6,275 bases of DNA, from the NCBI GenBank assembly GCA_900556195.1, contig USOJ01000077.1, positions 1 through 6,275 on the forward strand, written 5' to 3'. Shown here piece by piece: positions 1 through 5,632 of this stretch (its first letter is position 1; every line of letters starts with the position of its first letter). A program made the position numbers and the translations under genes. The stretch comes from an uncultured Eubacteriales bacterium. GTDB lineage: Bacteria > Bacillota > Clostridia > Christensenellales > Borkfalkiaceae. The notes under the pieces were generated by a model. The model was not told the DNA's origin and ran no database searches. It worked only from the letters and a program-made list of their open reading frames with translations.

Positions 1-8
1 CGTCGTAA

Positions 9-1337
9 ATGAGAATCTTAAATAAAATTTTAGTATTCGTGCTGGGAGTCTGCTTGACTATGGGCGTGGTTTATACGGGCGGAACGGCAAAAGTTTCGGC
101 TGAGGAAAGTATAAAAAATAATTTAACCGTAAGCGGCGGAACGTTGACTGAATCCGATAATGGTTACAACGGTACGGAAGCGATAAAGTTAACTTTTAAC
201 GGTAAAACCTCGGTTTTACGTGTGAAAAACGACGAAATAAACGCTTTGAAAACGTTCGATACGGTTACGGTCGAATTCCGTCTGAAGTACGACGGCGTAG
301 GGTATAACGACACTTTAAGGGTATATAAGTCCGAGGGCGATCTCGTGGATTACGGGTATCCGGCAAACGTTTGGAACAGAGTTCGGTTCAAAACGATGGT
401 TTACACCGAAAACGGCGAAAATTTCGTTAATATACGGTTAGATTTTGCCGAAAGCGAAACGGCGTATATATCAGACCTTAAAGTAACTGCAAGCGAAGAG
501 AGTAAGCCGCTTCTCGGCGGCGTTAATCTCATTTCGCTCGAAAGCGTTACTCTCGCTATGGGATACGTCGTGATTACGCCCGACGATAAAGTTATCGTAA
601 TAGACGGCGGATACATGGACGGAGATGCAACCGCTACGCTTAAACTGCTCAGAACGTTTACTCATAAAGTCGATTACTGGTTCTTAACGCATTTTCATAC
701 CGATCATACTACCGTTCTTGCTCGGTTACTCGAGAATGAAGATATTGCGGTGGAGAATTTGTATTACGATTTTCCGACGTCTCAGATGGTAAAAGACCTG
801 AGCAGCGACAGCGATTATCCGTTTTGCGATAAGTTTGAAAGTTTAGTTAAAAATAATCCTCAAAAAGTTAAAAACGTAGTAACGCCGCACTATAAGGACG
901 AGTATAAGTTGGGCGAATACGTTACAATGAAAGTCCTTAACAACGCCTGGTACACCGAAAAGAACGGCAACTACGGCAACAATTCGGGTATAATGTATAA
1001 GATGGAAACGCCCGGCGAATCCGTGTTGTTTACGGGCGATATGGGCGATCGCGGCGACGTATATCTGAACGACGAATGGACTAAAAAGGAAATCGAAAGT
1101 TGCACTCTCATTCAAATGGCTCATCACGGGCAAAATGGAACGAGCGACGCTTTTTATAACGCGATAAAAGATATTAAAGTATGCCTTTATCCTGCCGTAG
1201 ACTGGGTATATAACAACGATAACGGTTCGGGTTTCAACACCGCGAATCTCGATTCGTTGCATACCCGCGATCTTATGCGCGAAAAAGGAGTTATGAACGT
1301 TTATACGAGCGGAATGGGACGGAAAATAATATTATAA
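9..1337 (+). CDS. Secreted metallo-beta-lactamase-fold hydrolase, ComEC C-terminal-domain-like
   Basis: The 442-residue product is predicted to be exported and to carry a di-metal hydrolase domain of unknown substrate. Residues 1-31 form a classic signal peptide: basic start, hydrophobic core about 7-22, and likely cleavage after VSA (A31). There is no lipobox. Residues about 35-163 look like a beta-sandwich of the carbohydrate- or ligand-binding type, ending in an ISDLKV strand. The metallo-beta-lactamase domain follows from about 168. It shows H228-F-H230-T-D232-H233, the FTGD aspartate D344 and H372-H373-G, the metal ligands expected in stand-alone relatives of the ComEC/Rec2 C-terminal domain. 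An in-frame TAA lies at 6-8, so ATG 9 is the furthest upstream start; its ribosome binding site lies outside the window. The fold and secretion are well supported; the reaction is not known. Phosphodiesterase or nuclease activity would be a guess from the fold. It ends before a shared terminator, convergent with the WYL regulator. Confidence 0.85.
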   Translation: MRILNKILVFVLGVCLTMGVVYTGGTAKVSAEESIKNNLTVSGGTLTESDNGYNGTEAIKLTFNGKTSVLRVKNDEINALKTFDTVTVEFRLKYDGVGYNDTLRVYKSEGDLVDYGYPANVWNRVRFKTMVYTENGENFVNIRLDFAESETAYISDLKVTASEESKPLLGGVNLISLESVTLAMGYVVITPDDKVIVIDGGYMDGDATATLKLLRTFTHKVDYWFLTHFHTDHTTVLARLLENEDIAVENLYYDFPTSQMVKDLSSDSDYPFCDKFESLVKNNPQKVKNVVTPHYKDEYKLGEYVTMKVLNNAWYTEKNGNYGNNSGIMYKMETPGESVLFTGDMGDRGDVYLNDEWTKKEIESCTLIQMAHHGQNGTSDAFYNAIKDIKVCLYPAVDWVYNNDNGSGFNTANLDSLHTRDLMREKGVMNVYTSGMGRKIIL

Positions 1338-1358
1338 GTTTTTCCGCGTTAAGTTTAT

Positions 1359-1387
1359 AAAAAAGGGAGCAACCGCCCCCTTTTTTT
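1359..1387. terminator. Bidirectional rho-independent terminator
   Basis: Six A's plus GGG (1359-1367) pair with CCC plus T's (1378-1386). After an A-C mismatch, GC (1369-1370) pairs with GC (1375-1376) around an AACC loop. A seven-T tract (1381-1387) follows on the plus strand, and the mirrored A tract gives a T run on the minus strand. It begins 21 bases after the stop of the metallo-beta-lactamase gene. It can also stop transcripts of the convergent WYL regulator, about 200 bases beyond that gene's stop codon. Confidence 0.85.
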
Positions 1388-1583
1388 GCATTACAGAGAG
1401 CGGTTTGCGACAGACAAAAATATATTATTGCGTTTATAAGTGGTGTTATTCTTGCCCGGCATAGAATGGTTAAACCGGTTATTTCTTATGATACGTGTTA
1501 TTTTGCACTTAATATTTTACGGCTGGTTTTGCGGTTAAACTTTCTTAAATTTACAATAAAGCCGCATTTTACGTTGCGCAGAC
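1388..1583. other. Intergenic DNA between convergent genes, nothing recognised
   Basis: This stretch of about 200 bases would be the 3' untranslated region of the WYL regulator mRNA if that transcript ends at 1359-1387. It holds no convincing promoter, RNA gene or reading frame with a ribosome binding site. GGTTAAAC occurs twice (1468-1475 and about 1533-1540). A weak long-loop stem (GCGGTT with AGCCGC, one G-T pair) lies near 1531-1565. Neither looks functional. Confidence 0.5.
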
Positions 1584-2522
1584 TTACAACGACTGATCGT
1601 ATAATTCCAAAATCTCTTTCGCCTTATTTACCACCGCCAGTTTAAGCGACTCGGGTGAAATTACGGCGACTTTTCCGCCGTAACCGGCGATTTTCGAAAT
1701 AAGCCATTCGTCGATGGGTAGTTTGCCCGACGCGTACGTCCAGCCGTCGGTATTTCGGTATATACTGTTTACGCCTATCCATTCTTCTACGTCGTTTACG
1801 CAACTTTCGTCTATGCGAAGGTCAATATATTCTGCGTTGCTTTCGTCAAACCATTTTTCGTTAGTAAGCAATCCGAGATCGGTGGGGCGTTTTTTATATT
1901 TGGTTTCCGTTTGCGTGGCGTAAGAAATTCTCGACAACTTAAACGTTCTGAATTCGTTTCTGACTTTGCAATATGCGTAAACGTACCACAACCCTTGTTT
2001 AAGTATAATAACGTGCGGTTCTATTTCTCTCTCGGTTTTGTTTCCGTTTTTGTCTACGTATTCGATGTTGACGGTAACGTTGCGTTCAATAGCCTCTTCT
2101 AATACGGAAATTACGGCTTTCGTATCGTTTTGACCGTACCAACTGGAAAAGTCTATTAAAAAGTTTCCCGCTTTAAGTTCGCCGTTGTTTTGTCTTGGTC
2201 GGTGCATGGATTTCAACTTGTCAACAGCGGATGAAAGGTGTTTTTCGCCGAGCGAGTCGTTAAAGGCTTCTGCTGCGACTATAAGCGCGTCGAACTCTTC
2301 TTTCGTCATAAATCCGTCGGTGATTCTGTACGAATCAGCAATATAATAGCCGCCGTTTCTTCCGTTGTCGGCAATAATAGGGATTCCCGCAAGGCTGATT
2401 TCGTTGACGTAACGGATTACGCTTCGGGTAGATATATCGAATCTCGAAGCGAGTTTCGATGCGGAAGTTTTTCCGCGCGCCAACAGATAAAATAAAATTC
2501 GCAACATCATTTCGTATTTCAT
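1584..2522 (-). CDS. WYL-domain helix-turn-helix transcriptional regulator
   Basis: The 312-residue product is a full-length DeoR-like/WYL regulator acting on DNA in the cytoplasm. Residues 5-62 form a winged helix-turn-helix: the recognition helix is about 31-43 (begins STRSVIRY), and the wing ends NGGYYI. A helical linker follows. The WYL domain spans about 138-206, with WYV at 179-181 in place of WYL and the conserved FRTFKLSRI at 191-199. A WCX-type C-terminal domain (about 230-306) has the usual Y-G-G-K-V-AVISP-x-SLK pattern. In this family the WYL domain senses a ligand, in known cases often nucleic acid or nucleotide; the ligand here is unknown. ATG 2522 is chosen because it lies 7 bases from a perfect -10 box, implying a leaderless mRNA. 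Codons 5 and 6 are also ATG but lack a Shine-Dalgarno sequence. The gene stands alone, so its target is not given by an operon; autoregulation and control of neighbours are possible. Confidence 0.92.
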   Translation of the reverse strand: MKYEMMLRILFYLLARGKTSASKLASRFDISTRSVIRYVNEISLAGIPIIADNGRNGGYYIADSYRITDGFMTKEEFDALIVAAEAFNDSLGEKHLSSAVDKLKSMHRPRQNNGELKAGNFLIDFSSWYGQNDTKAVISVLEEAIERNVTVNIEYVDKNGNKTEREIEPHVIILKQGLWYVYAYCKVRNEFRTFKLSRISYATQTETKYKKRPTDLGLLTNEKWFDESNAEYIDLRIDESCVNDVEEWIGVNSIYRNTDGWTYASGKLPIDEWLISKIAGYGGKVAVISPESLKLAVVNKAKEILELYDQSL

Positions 2523-2528
2523 AACCGT

Positions 2529-2557
2529 ATTATAACATTGTTTTTAATACTTTTCAA
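2529..2557 (-). promoter_or_regulatory. Sigma-70-type promoter of the WYL regulator, predicting a leaderless mRNA
   Basis: Read on the minus strand, the -35 is TTGAAA (2557-2552), followed by a 17-base spacer and a perfect TATAAT -10 (2534-2529). Only six bases (ACGGTT) separate the -10 from ATG 2522, so transcription should begin at or next to the A of the start codon. No Shine-Dalgarno sequence exists ahead of this ATG or the two downstream ATGs. Confidence 0.85.
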
Positions 2558-2558
2558 C

Positions 2559-2573
2559 AAAAACGGGATAAAA
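2559..2573 (+). repeat. 15-mer repeat, copy 1 (AAAAACGGGATAAAA)
   Basis: This copy lies directly upstream of the -35 box of the WYL regulator. It matches a second copy at 2639-2653 in 14 of 15 positions. It partly overlaps the GATAAA dyad. It could be a protein-binding site or an AT-rich UP-like element; function is inferred only from position. Confidence 0.45.
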
Positions 2574-2579
2574 TTTATC
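2567..2579. promoter_or_regulatory. Possible operator: 13-bp perfect dyad upstream of the WYL promoter
   Basis: GATAAA, one central A, then TTTATC form a perfect inverted repeat whose near edge is 9 bases upstream of the regulator's -35 box. Dimeric helix-turn-helix proteins bind such sites, so it is a candidate autoregulatory site. The sequence is so AT-rich that chance is a real alternative. Confidence 0.35.
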
Positions 2580-2638
2580 ACTGTTTTTACTTCTATAACA
2601 AAAATTTTTATTCTTAAAAAAATATGTAGAAAAATGCA

Positions 2639-2653
2639 AAAAACGCGATAAAA
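2639..2653 (+). repeat. 15-mer repeat, copy 2 (AAAAACGCGATAAAA)
   Basis: This copy lies four bases upstream of the TTGACA box of the tRNA promoter. It differs from the copy at 2559-2573 by one base. Both copies have the same orientation on the plus strand, so they point in opposite senses relative to their two divergent promoters. Confidence 0.45.
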
Positions 2654-2657
2654 ACGT

Positions 2658-2686
2658 TTGACAAACAAATTCTAATTTGGTATTAT
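2658..2686 (+). promoter_or_regulatory. Promoter of the tRNA-Leu gene
   Basis: A perfect TTGACA -35 (2658-2663), a 17-base spacer and TATTAT (2681-2686) form a near-consensus sigma-70 promoter. Transcription would start near 2693, leaving a 5' leader of about 48 bases to be removed by RNase P. The strength fits a stable RNA gene. Confidence 0.88.
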
Positions 2687-2740
2687 ATTCGAGCAGTCTG
2701 GATGTTGGCGATAGTCGTTGGCGTTTAGGTTGCGAAATAT

Positions 2741-2826
2741 GCGGTCATGGCGGAATTGGCAGACGCATAAGACTAAGGATCTTATGAGGCTTTCTCGTGC
2801 AGGTTCAAGTCCTGTTGACCGCACCA
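2741..2826 (+). tRNA. tRNA-Leu, anticodon AAG
   Basis: The acceptor stem GCGGTCA (2741-2747) pairs with TGACCGC (2816-2822), followed by discriminator A (2823) and encoded CCA (2824-2826). The D region has the GGAATTGGCAGAC signature of bacterial tRNA-Leu. The anticodon stem TAAGA (2768-2772) pairs with TCTTA (2780-2784) around loop CTAAGGA, giving anticodon AAG (2775-2777). A class II variable arm (GAG/CTC around GCTTT, 2786-2796) supports leucine, as does the A73 discriminator. The T arm is 2799-2815 with loop TTCAAGT. A34 would read CUU, and CUC as well if deaminated to inosine. Bacterial tRNA for CUU/CUC more usually has GAG. The gene is transcribed alone and followed by a hairpin terminator. 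Confidence 0.95.
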
Positions 2827-2832
2827 AATAAT

Positions 2833-2873
2833 AATAAAACGAACCCGAGAGACAATCTTGAGTTCGTTTTATT
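2833..2873. terminator. Bidirectional terminator between tRNA-Leu and the GNAT gene
   Basis: A 12-bp perfect stem (2833-2844 with 2862-2873) holds the core AAAACGAAC/GTTCGTTTT. After one C-A mismatch, a further five pairs (CGAGA with TCTTG, one G-T) close on a GACAA loop at 2851-2855. The A/T ends supply U runs in both directions. It terminates the tRNA transcript 7 bases past CCA and the convergent acetyltransferase transcript. Confidence 0.88.
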
Positions 2874-2896
2874 TATAAAAGTTTTTATTATCGACA

Positions 2897-3418
2897 TTAT
2901 AGTTTTTTACCCATTTCAATGCGAATTTCATGCCGTATCGGGTCGTCGTTCGTATATGAAAACAAATCAAAACCGATAATTTCGAATCCGTGTTTTTTGT
3001 AGAATGCGATTGCGTTTTCGTTGCACGATTGCGTTTCTAAAACTATCATTCTCGCTTTTAACGATTTTGCGGTTTTTGAAATTTTTTCGATCAGCGCAGT
3101 TCCTATACCTCTACGCCGCTCGGAATTTTCAAATACGCAAATATTGCTTATACGAAAACGGTTGTTCCACGATTCGATCGAGCCTTCTGCATATCCGAGC
3201 AGTTTTTTGCCCTCGAACGCGCCGTAGGCTGTCGGATTTTCAAGCCATTTACCGAAAAATTCGTCCTCGAACGATTTCTCTATCGGTTCTTTTAGGCGTA
3301 GATATTCGATTTTGAAACCGTCGTTGAATGCTCTTATATCGTAATATCCGCTCGTTTTATAACGGGCGGTAAATTTTTTGCCTTCATATACCGATTTATC
3401 TAACCGTATGATTTCCAT
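2897..3418 (-). CDS. GNAT-family N-acetyltransferase, streptothricin-acetyltransferase-like
   Basis: The 173-residue cytoplasmic enzyme is predicted to move the acetyl group of acetyl-CoA to an amine. The CoA-binding motif A is clear at 101-110 (RRRGIGTALI, the R-x-x-G-x-G signature), preceded by the ISNICV strand. Motif B follows as LETQ (127-130) and AIAFYKKHGF (136-145). W84-N-NR before the central strand, LETQ, and FY-x3-GF followed by a D-x3-Y-T-N tail recall the SatA/Sat-type streptothricin acetyltransferases. That likeness is from memory of the family, not an alignment, and does not establish a resistance role; many environmental relatives have unknown substrates. ATG 3418 is chosen for its spacing from a weak GGAAAA Shine-Dalgarno sequence 9 to 4 bases upstream and a strong promoter 29 bases upstream. 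It is a single-gene transcript ending at the shared hairpin. Confidence 0.9.
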   Translation of the reverse strand: MEIIRLDKSVYEGKKFTARYKTSGYYDIRAFNDGFKIEYLRLKEPIEKSFEDEFFGKWLENPTAYGAFEGKKLLGYAEGSIESWNNRFRISNICVFENSERRRGIGTALIEKISKTAKSLKARMIVLETQSCNENAIAFYKKHGFEIIGFDLFSYTNDDPIRHEIRIEMGKKL

Positions 3419-3447
3419 AAATTTTCCAAAATTCGTTTTGTTGGGGA

Positions 3448-3476
3448 ATTATATCATATTTTTTGTTAAAAGGCAA
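3448..3476 (-). promoter_or_regulatory. Promoter of the GNAT acetyltransferase gene
   Basis: On the minus strand, TTGCCT (3476-3471), a 17-base spacer and a perfect TATAAT (3453-3448) with an extended TGA just before it form a strong promoter. The predicted start near 3441 gives a 5' untranslated region of about 22 bases. Confidence 0.85.
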
Positions 3477-3605
3477 CTACTTAAAATATTTCGAATTTAT
3501 CGCGTAATCGGGCGGATAAAACAGCCTTTCGTATTATAAAAATTTCAAAAAATCCCCGAAATTGATAGATTTAATTAAAAAATGCTCGCATTTGCCGCGC
3601 ATTAT
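3477..3605. other. AT-rich divergent intergenic region, nothing recognised
   Basis: This is the spacer between the divergent acetyltransferase and glycan-operon promoters. I see only a weak 6-bp stem (AATTTC/GAAATT, near 3545-3568) without a terminator-like T run. There is no RNA gene and no reading frame with a ribosome binding site. Confidence 0.45.
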
Positions 3606-3634
3606 TTGATTTTTAATAAGAAATATGTTATACT
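3606..3634 (+). promoter_or_regulatory. Promoter of the glycan-synthesis operon
   Basis: TTGATT (3606-3611), a 17-base spacer and TATACT (3629-3634) preceded by TGT (extended -10, 3626-3628) form a good sigma-70 promoter. Transcription should start near 3641, giving a 5' untranslated region of about 50 bases that begins with a dyad. Confidence 0.82.
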
Positions 3635-3647
3635 CCATAAGAAATGT

Positions 3648-3667
3648 TATATCTATTCATAGATATA
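3648..3667. promoter_or_regulatory. Perfect 9-bp inverted repeat in the operon leader (operator or mRNA hairpin)
   Basis: TATATCTAT, a TC centre, and ATAGATATA form a perfect 20-base dyad. It begins 13 bases after the -10 box, just past the predicted transcription start and ahead of the ribosome binding site. The two-base centre is too small for an RNA loop without opening the inner pairs, which favours a DNA-binding site over an RNA structure. The regulator is unknown. Confidence 0.5.
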
Positions 3668-3676
3668 CTCGGTAAA

Positions 3677-3682
3677 AAGGAG
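3677..3682 (+). promoter_or_regulatory. Ribosome binding site AAGGAG
   Basis: A strong Shine-Dalgarno sequence lies 8 bases ahead of ATG 3691 and fixes the start of the aminotransferase. Confidence 0.9.
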
Positions 3683-3690
3683 TAAATTTT

Positions 3691-4893
3691 ATGAGAATAC
3701 CGTTTTCTCCTCCGGATATTTCCGAACTTGAAATAAACGAAGTTTCCGACGCGTTGCGTTCCGGCTGGATTACTACCGGACCGCGCACTAAACAATTGGA
3801 AAAAGAAATCGCCGAATGGATAGGCGTAAATAAATGCGTGTGTCTTAACTCACAGACCGCCTGCGCGGAAATGGCATTGCACGTTTTGGGTATAGGCGCG
3901 GGCGATGAAGTTATTACGTCCGCATATACTTACACCGCTTCCGCGTCGGTAGTGTGCCACGTCGGAGCAACGCTTAAACTTATAGATACGCAGCACGATA
4001 GCCTTGAAATGGACTACGACGCGCTCGAAAGGGCAATTACCGATAAAACTAAGGTTATTATCCCCGTAGATTTAGGCGGCGTGCCTTGCGACTACGATAG
4101 AATATTCGGCATCGTAGAGCGAAAAAAACATTTATTCAAACCGGCGAACGATATTCAGAGGGCAATAGGAAGAATCGTCGTCTGCGCGGATACCGCTCAC
4201 GCGTTCGGGGCAAAATTAAACGGCAAAATGATAGGTTCGGTCGCCGATTTTTCCTCGTTCAGTTTTCACGCTGTAAAAAACTTTACGACGGCGGAAGGCG
4301 GCGCGCTTACTTGGAAAACTATAGACGGAATAAGCGACGACGAAATTTATCATCAGTTGCAGTTGTTAAGTCTGCACGGACAGTCTAAAGACGCGTTGGC
4401 AAAAACGAAACTCGGCGCATGGGAATACGATATCGTCGGAACCTGGTATAAATGCAATATGACCGACGTAGTTGCCGCAATAGGGCTTAAACAATTCGTA
4501 CGCTATCCGGGTATGCTTAAACGCCGCAGAGATATTATCGAAAGATACGACAGGGCGTTGAAACCGCTCGGCGTAAAAGTTTTGCCGCATTATACCGACG
4601 AACACGAATCTTCGGGGCATTTGTATATTACGGAAATTCCGAACGTCTCGTACGAACAACGCGGAGAAATTATCAACAAAATGGCTGAAAGGGAAATCGC
4701 CTGCAACGTGCATTATAAGCCGCTTCCGATGCATACCGCTTATAAAAATCTCGGATTCGATATAAAAGATTATCCTAACGCTTATAATCATTTTGCACAC
4801 GAAATTACGCTTCCGCTTCATACATGTCTTACGGACGAAGAAGTCGAATACGTAATCGATAATTTCACGGATATTTTGCGGGAGTATCTTTAA
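3691..4893 (+). CDS. DegT/DnrJ/EryC1/StrS-family PLP-dependent sugar aminotransferase
   Basis: The 400-residue product should convert a nucleotide-linked keto sugar to an amino sugar, with glutamate as the usual donor, in the cytoplasm. N-terminal GWITTGP (25-31) is the family signature. The PLP-contacting segments include SQTACAEMAL (54-63), D167 in ADTAHAFGA, which holds the pyridine nitrogen, and the internal-aldimine lysine K196 in SFHAVKNFTTAEGG. The C-terminal half has the typical NVHYKPLPMHTAY segment. A stretch about 140-160 (ERKKHLFKPANDIQRAIGR) precedes the aspartate strand and is a variant I associate with Bacillota members. Length is usual or slightly long for the family. It is the first gene of the operon and overlaps the next by one base. 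The product sugar (bacillosamine-like or other 4-amino sugar) cannot be told from sequence alone, because no dehydratase or acetyltransferase partner lies in the window. Confidence 0.93.
   Translation: MRIPFSPPDISELEINEVSDALRSGWITTGPRTKQLEKEIAEWIGVNKCVCLNSQTACAEMALHVLGIGAGDEVITSAYTYTASASVVCHVGATLKLIDTQHDSLEMDYDALERAITDKTKVIIPVDLGGVPCDYDRIFGIVERKKHLFKPANDIQRAIGRIVVCADTAHAFGAKLNGKMIGSVADFSSFSFHAVKNFTTAEGGALTWKTIDGISDDEIYHQLQLLSLHGQSKDALAKTKLGAWEYDIVGTWYKCNMTDVVAAIGLKQFVRYPGMLKRRRDIIERYDRALKPLGVKVLPHYTDEHESSGHLYITEIPNVSYEQRGEIINKMAEREIACNVHYKPLPMHTAYKNLGFDIKDYPNAYNHFAHEITLPLHTCLTDEEVEYVIDNFTDILREYL
4880..4884 (+). promoter_or_regulatory. Ribosome binding site GGGAG inside the aminotransferase 3' end
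   Basis: GGGAG lies 8 bases ahead of ATG 4893. It sits within the last codons of the aminotransferase, which supports translational coupling through the TAATG stop-start overlap and confirms the start of the transferase. Confidence 0.85.
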
Positions 4894-5615
4894 TGCGTCT
4901 TGTTAAGTGGGAAAAACTGCCTGCCGATATGCAAACCGAAGAAGTTCGGGAATATTACGACGTTCTTCGTAAAAAAAGATTTTCGCTGTTCTGGAAGAGA
5001 ATTTTCGATATTTTCGTTTCGGCTATTATGCTTATAATTCTGTCGCCTTTGTTTCTGATTCTGGCGATAGCGATAAAAACAGACAGTAAAGGTCCCGTAT
5101 TTTACCGTCAGGAAAGGGTTACGCAGTACGGAAAACGTTTCAGAATATTCAAATTCAGGTCGATGGTGCAAAACGCAGATAAAGGTTCGCAAGTTACCGT
5201 AGACCACGATTCGAGAGTAACGAAAGTCGGTAAGTTTATACGCAAGTGCCGTTTGGATGAAATTTGCCAACTTATAGATATATTCCGAGGAACTATGACG
5301 TTCGTCGGTACGCGCCCGGAAGTCCCTAAATACGTAAGCGAGTATACGCCCGAAATGAAAGCGACTCTTTTGTTGCCTGCCGGCGTAACGAGTCTTGCGA
5401 GTATTTACTATAAAGACGAAGCCGAACTTTTAAGCGGAGCGGAAGATACGGATAAAACTTACGTAGAAAAGATTTTGCCCGCGAAGATGTATTATAACCT
5501 TAAAGAGATTAAAAACTACGGTTTTTGGCGAGATATTAAAACTATGTTTATGACCGTTTTCGCGGTTTTAGGCAAAAATTACGAAGGCGACTACGTCGCT
5601 TTGCAAGATAAATAA
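4893..5615 (+). CDS. Polyprenyl-phosphate phosphoglycosyl transferase (bacterial sugar transferase family)
   Basis: The 240-residue product should transfer a sugar-1-phosphate from a UDP-sugar to undecaprenyl phosphate at the inner membrane face, the first membrane step of glycan assembly. It is a short, monotopic PglC-like enzyme with no N-terminal multi-helix domain. After an amphipathic N-terminus comes one hydrophobic segment (about 39-61) broken by S51-P52, as in re-entrant helices. Next are the family blocks KGPVFYRQERVTQYG and FRIFKFRSM, the catalytic dyad D122-E123 in RLDEICQL, and GTRPEVPKYV. The block after the dyad is divergent: C replaces the usual proline in DE-x-P-Q-L, and GTMT stands where GDMS is typical. 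The ATG overlaps the aminotransferase stop (TAATG). The adjacent aminotransferase suggests the substrate is a UDP-amino sugar, which is inference. Confidence 0.93.
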   Translation: MRLVKWEKLPADMQTEEVREYYDVLRKKRFSLFWKRIFDIFVSAIMLIILSPLFLILAIAIKTDSKGPVFYRQERVTQYGKRFRIFKFRSMVQNADKGSQVTVDHDSRVTKVGKFIRKCRLDEICQLIDIFRGTMTFVGTRPEVPKYVSEYTPEMKATLLLPAGVTSLASIYYKDEAELLSGAEDTDKTYVEKILPAKMYYNLKEIKNYGFWRDIKTMFMTVFAVLGKNYEGDYVALQDK

Positions 5616-5632
5616 TTTAAGAGTGAAAAAAT

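Noticed and set aside
1..12. Possible upstream gene ending CGT CGT AAA TGA, overlapping the first ATG as ATGA
   Set aside because: Only three codons are visible, so nothing shows it is coding. If real, it would mean the hydrolase gene is translationally coupled to a gene outside the window.
9..110. Lipoprotein signal for the metallo-beta-lactamase protein (C15)
   Set aside because: The residue before C15 is valine and the cysteine lies mid-core; the VSA cleavage site of an ordinary signal peptide fits better.
843..1262. Antisense reading frame of 139 codons inside the metallo-beta-lactamase gene
   Set aside because: It lies opposite a gene with clear family motifs, has no recognisable domain and no ribosome binding site; a shadow of the coding strand.
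1466..1645. Plus-strand frame of 59 codons running from the intergenic gap into the 3' end of the WYL gene
   Set aside because: No ribosome binding site or promoter, antisense to the end of a well-supported gene, and no recognisable protein pattern.
2704..2723. Direct repeat GTTGGCG in the tRNA leader
   Set aside because: A 7-base repeat at 13-base spacing in a short leader with no further symmetry; likely chance.
2797..2979. Plus-strand frame of 60 codons starting in the tRNA
   Set aside because: It begins in the tRNA T arm and runs through the terminator and antisense to the acetyltransferase; not a gene.
4366..4821. Antisense frame of 151 codons inside the aminotransferase
   Set aside because: The plus strand encodes a full DegT-family enzyme; the antisense product shows no family pattern or start signal.
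4890..5270. Antisense frame of 126 codons inside the phosphoglycosyl transferase
   Set aside because: No domain or ribosome binding site; it is explained by the codon bias of the plus-strand gene.
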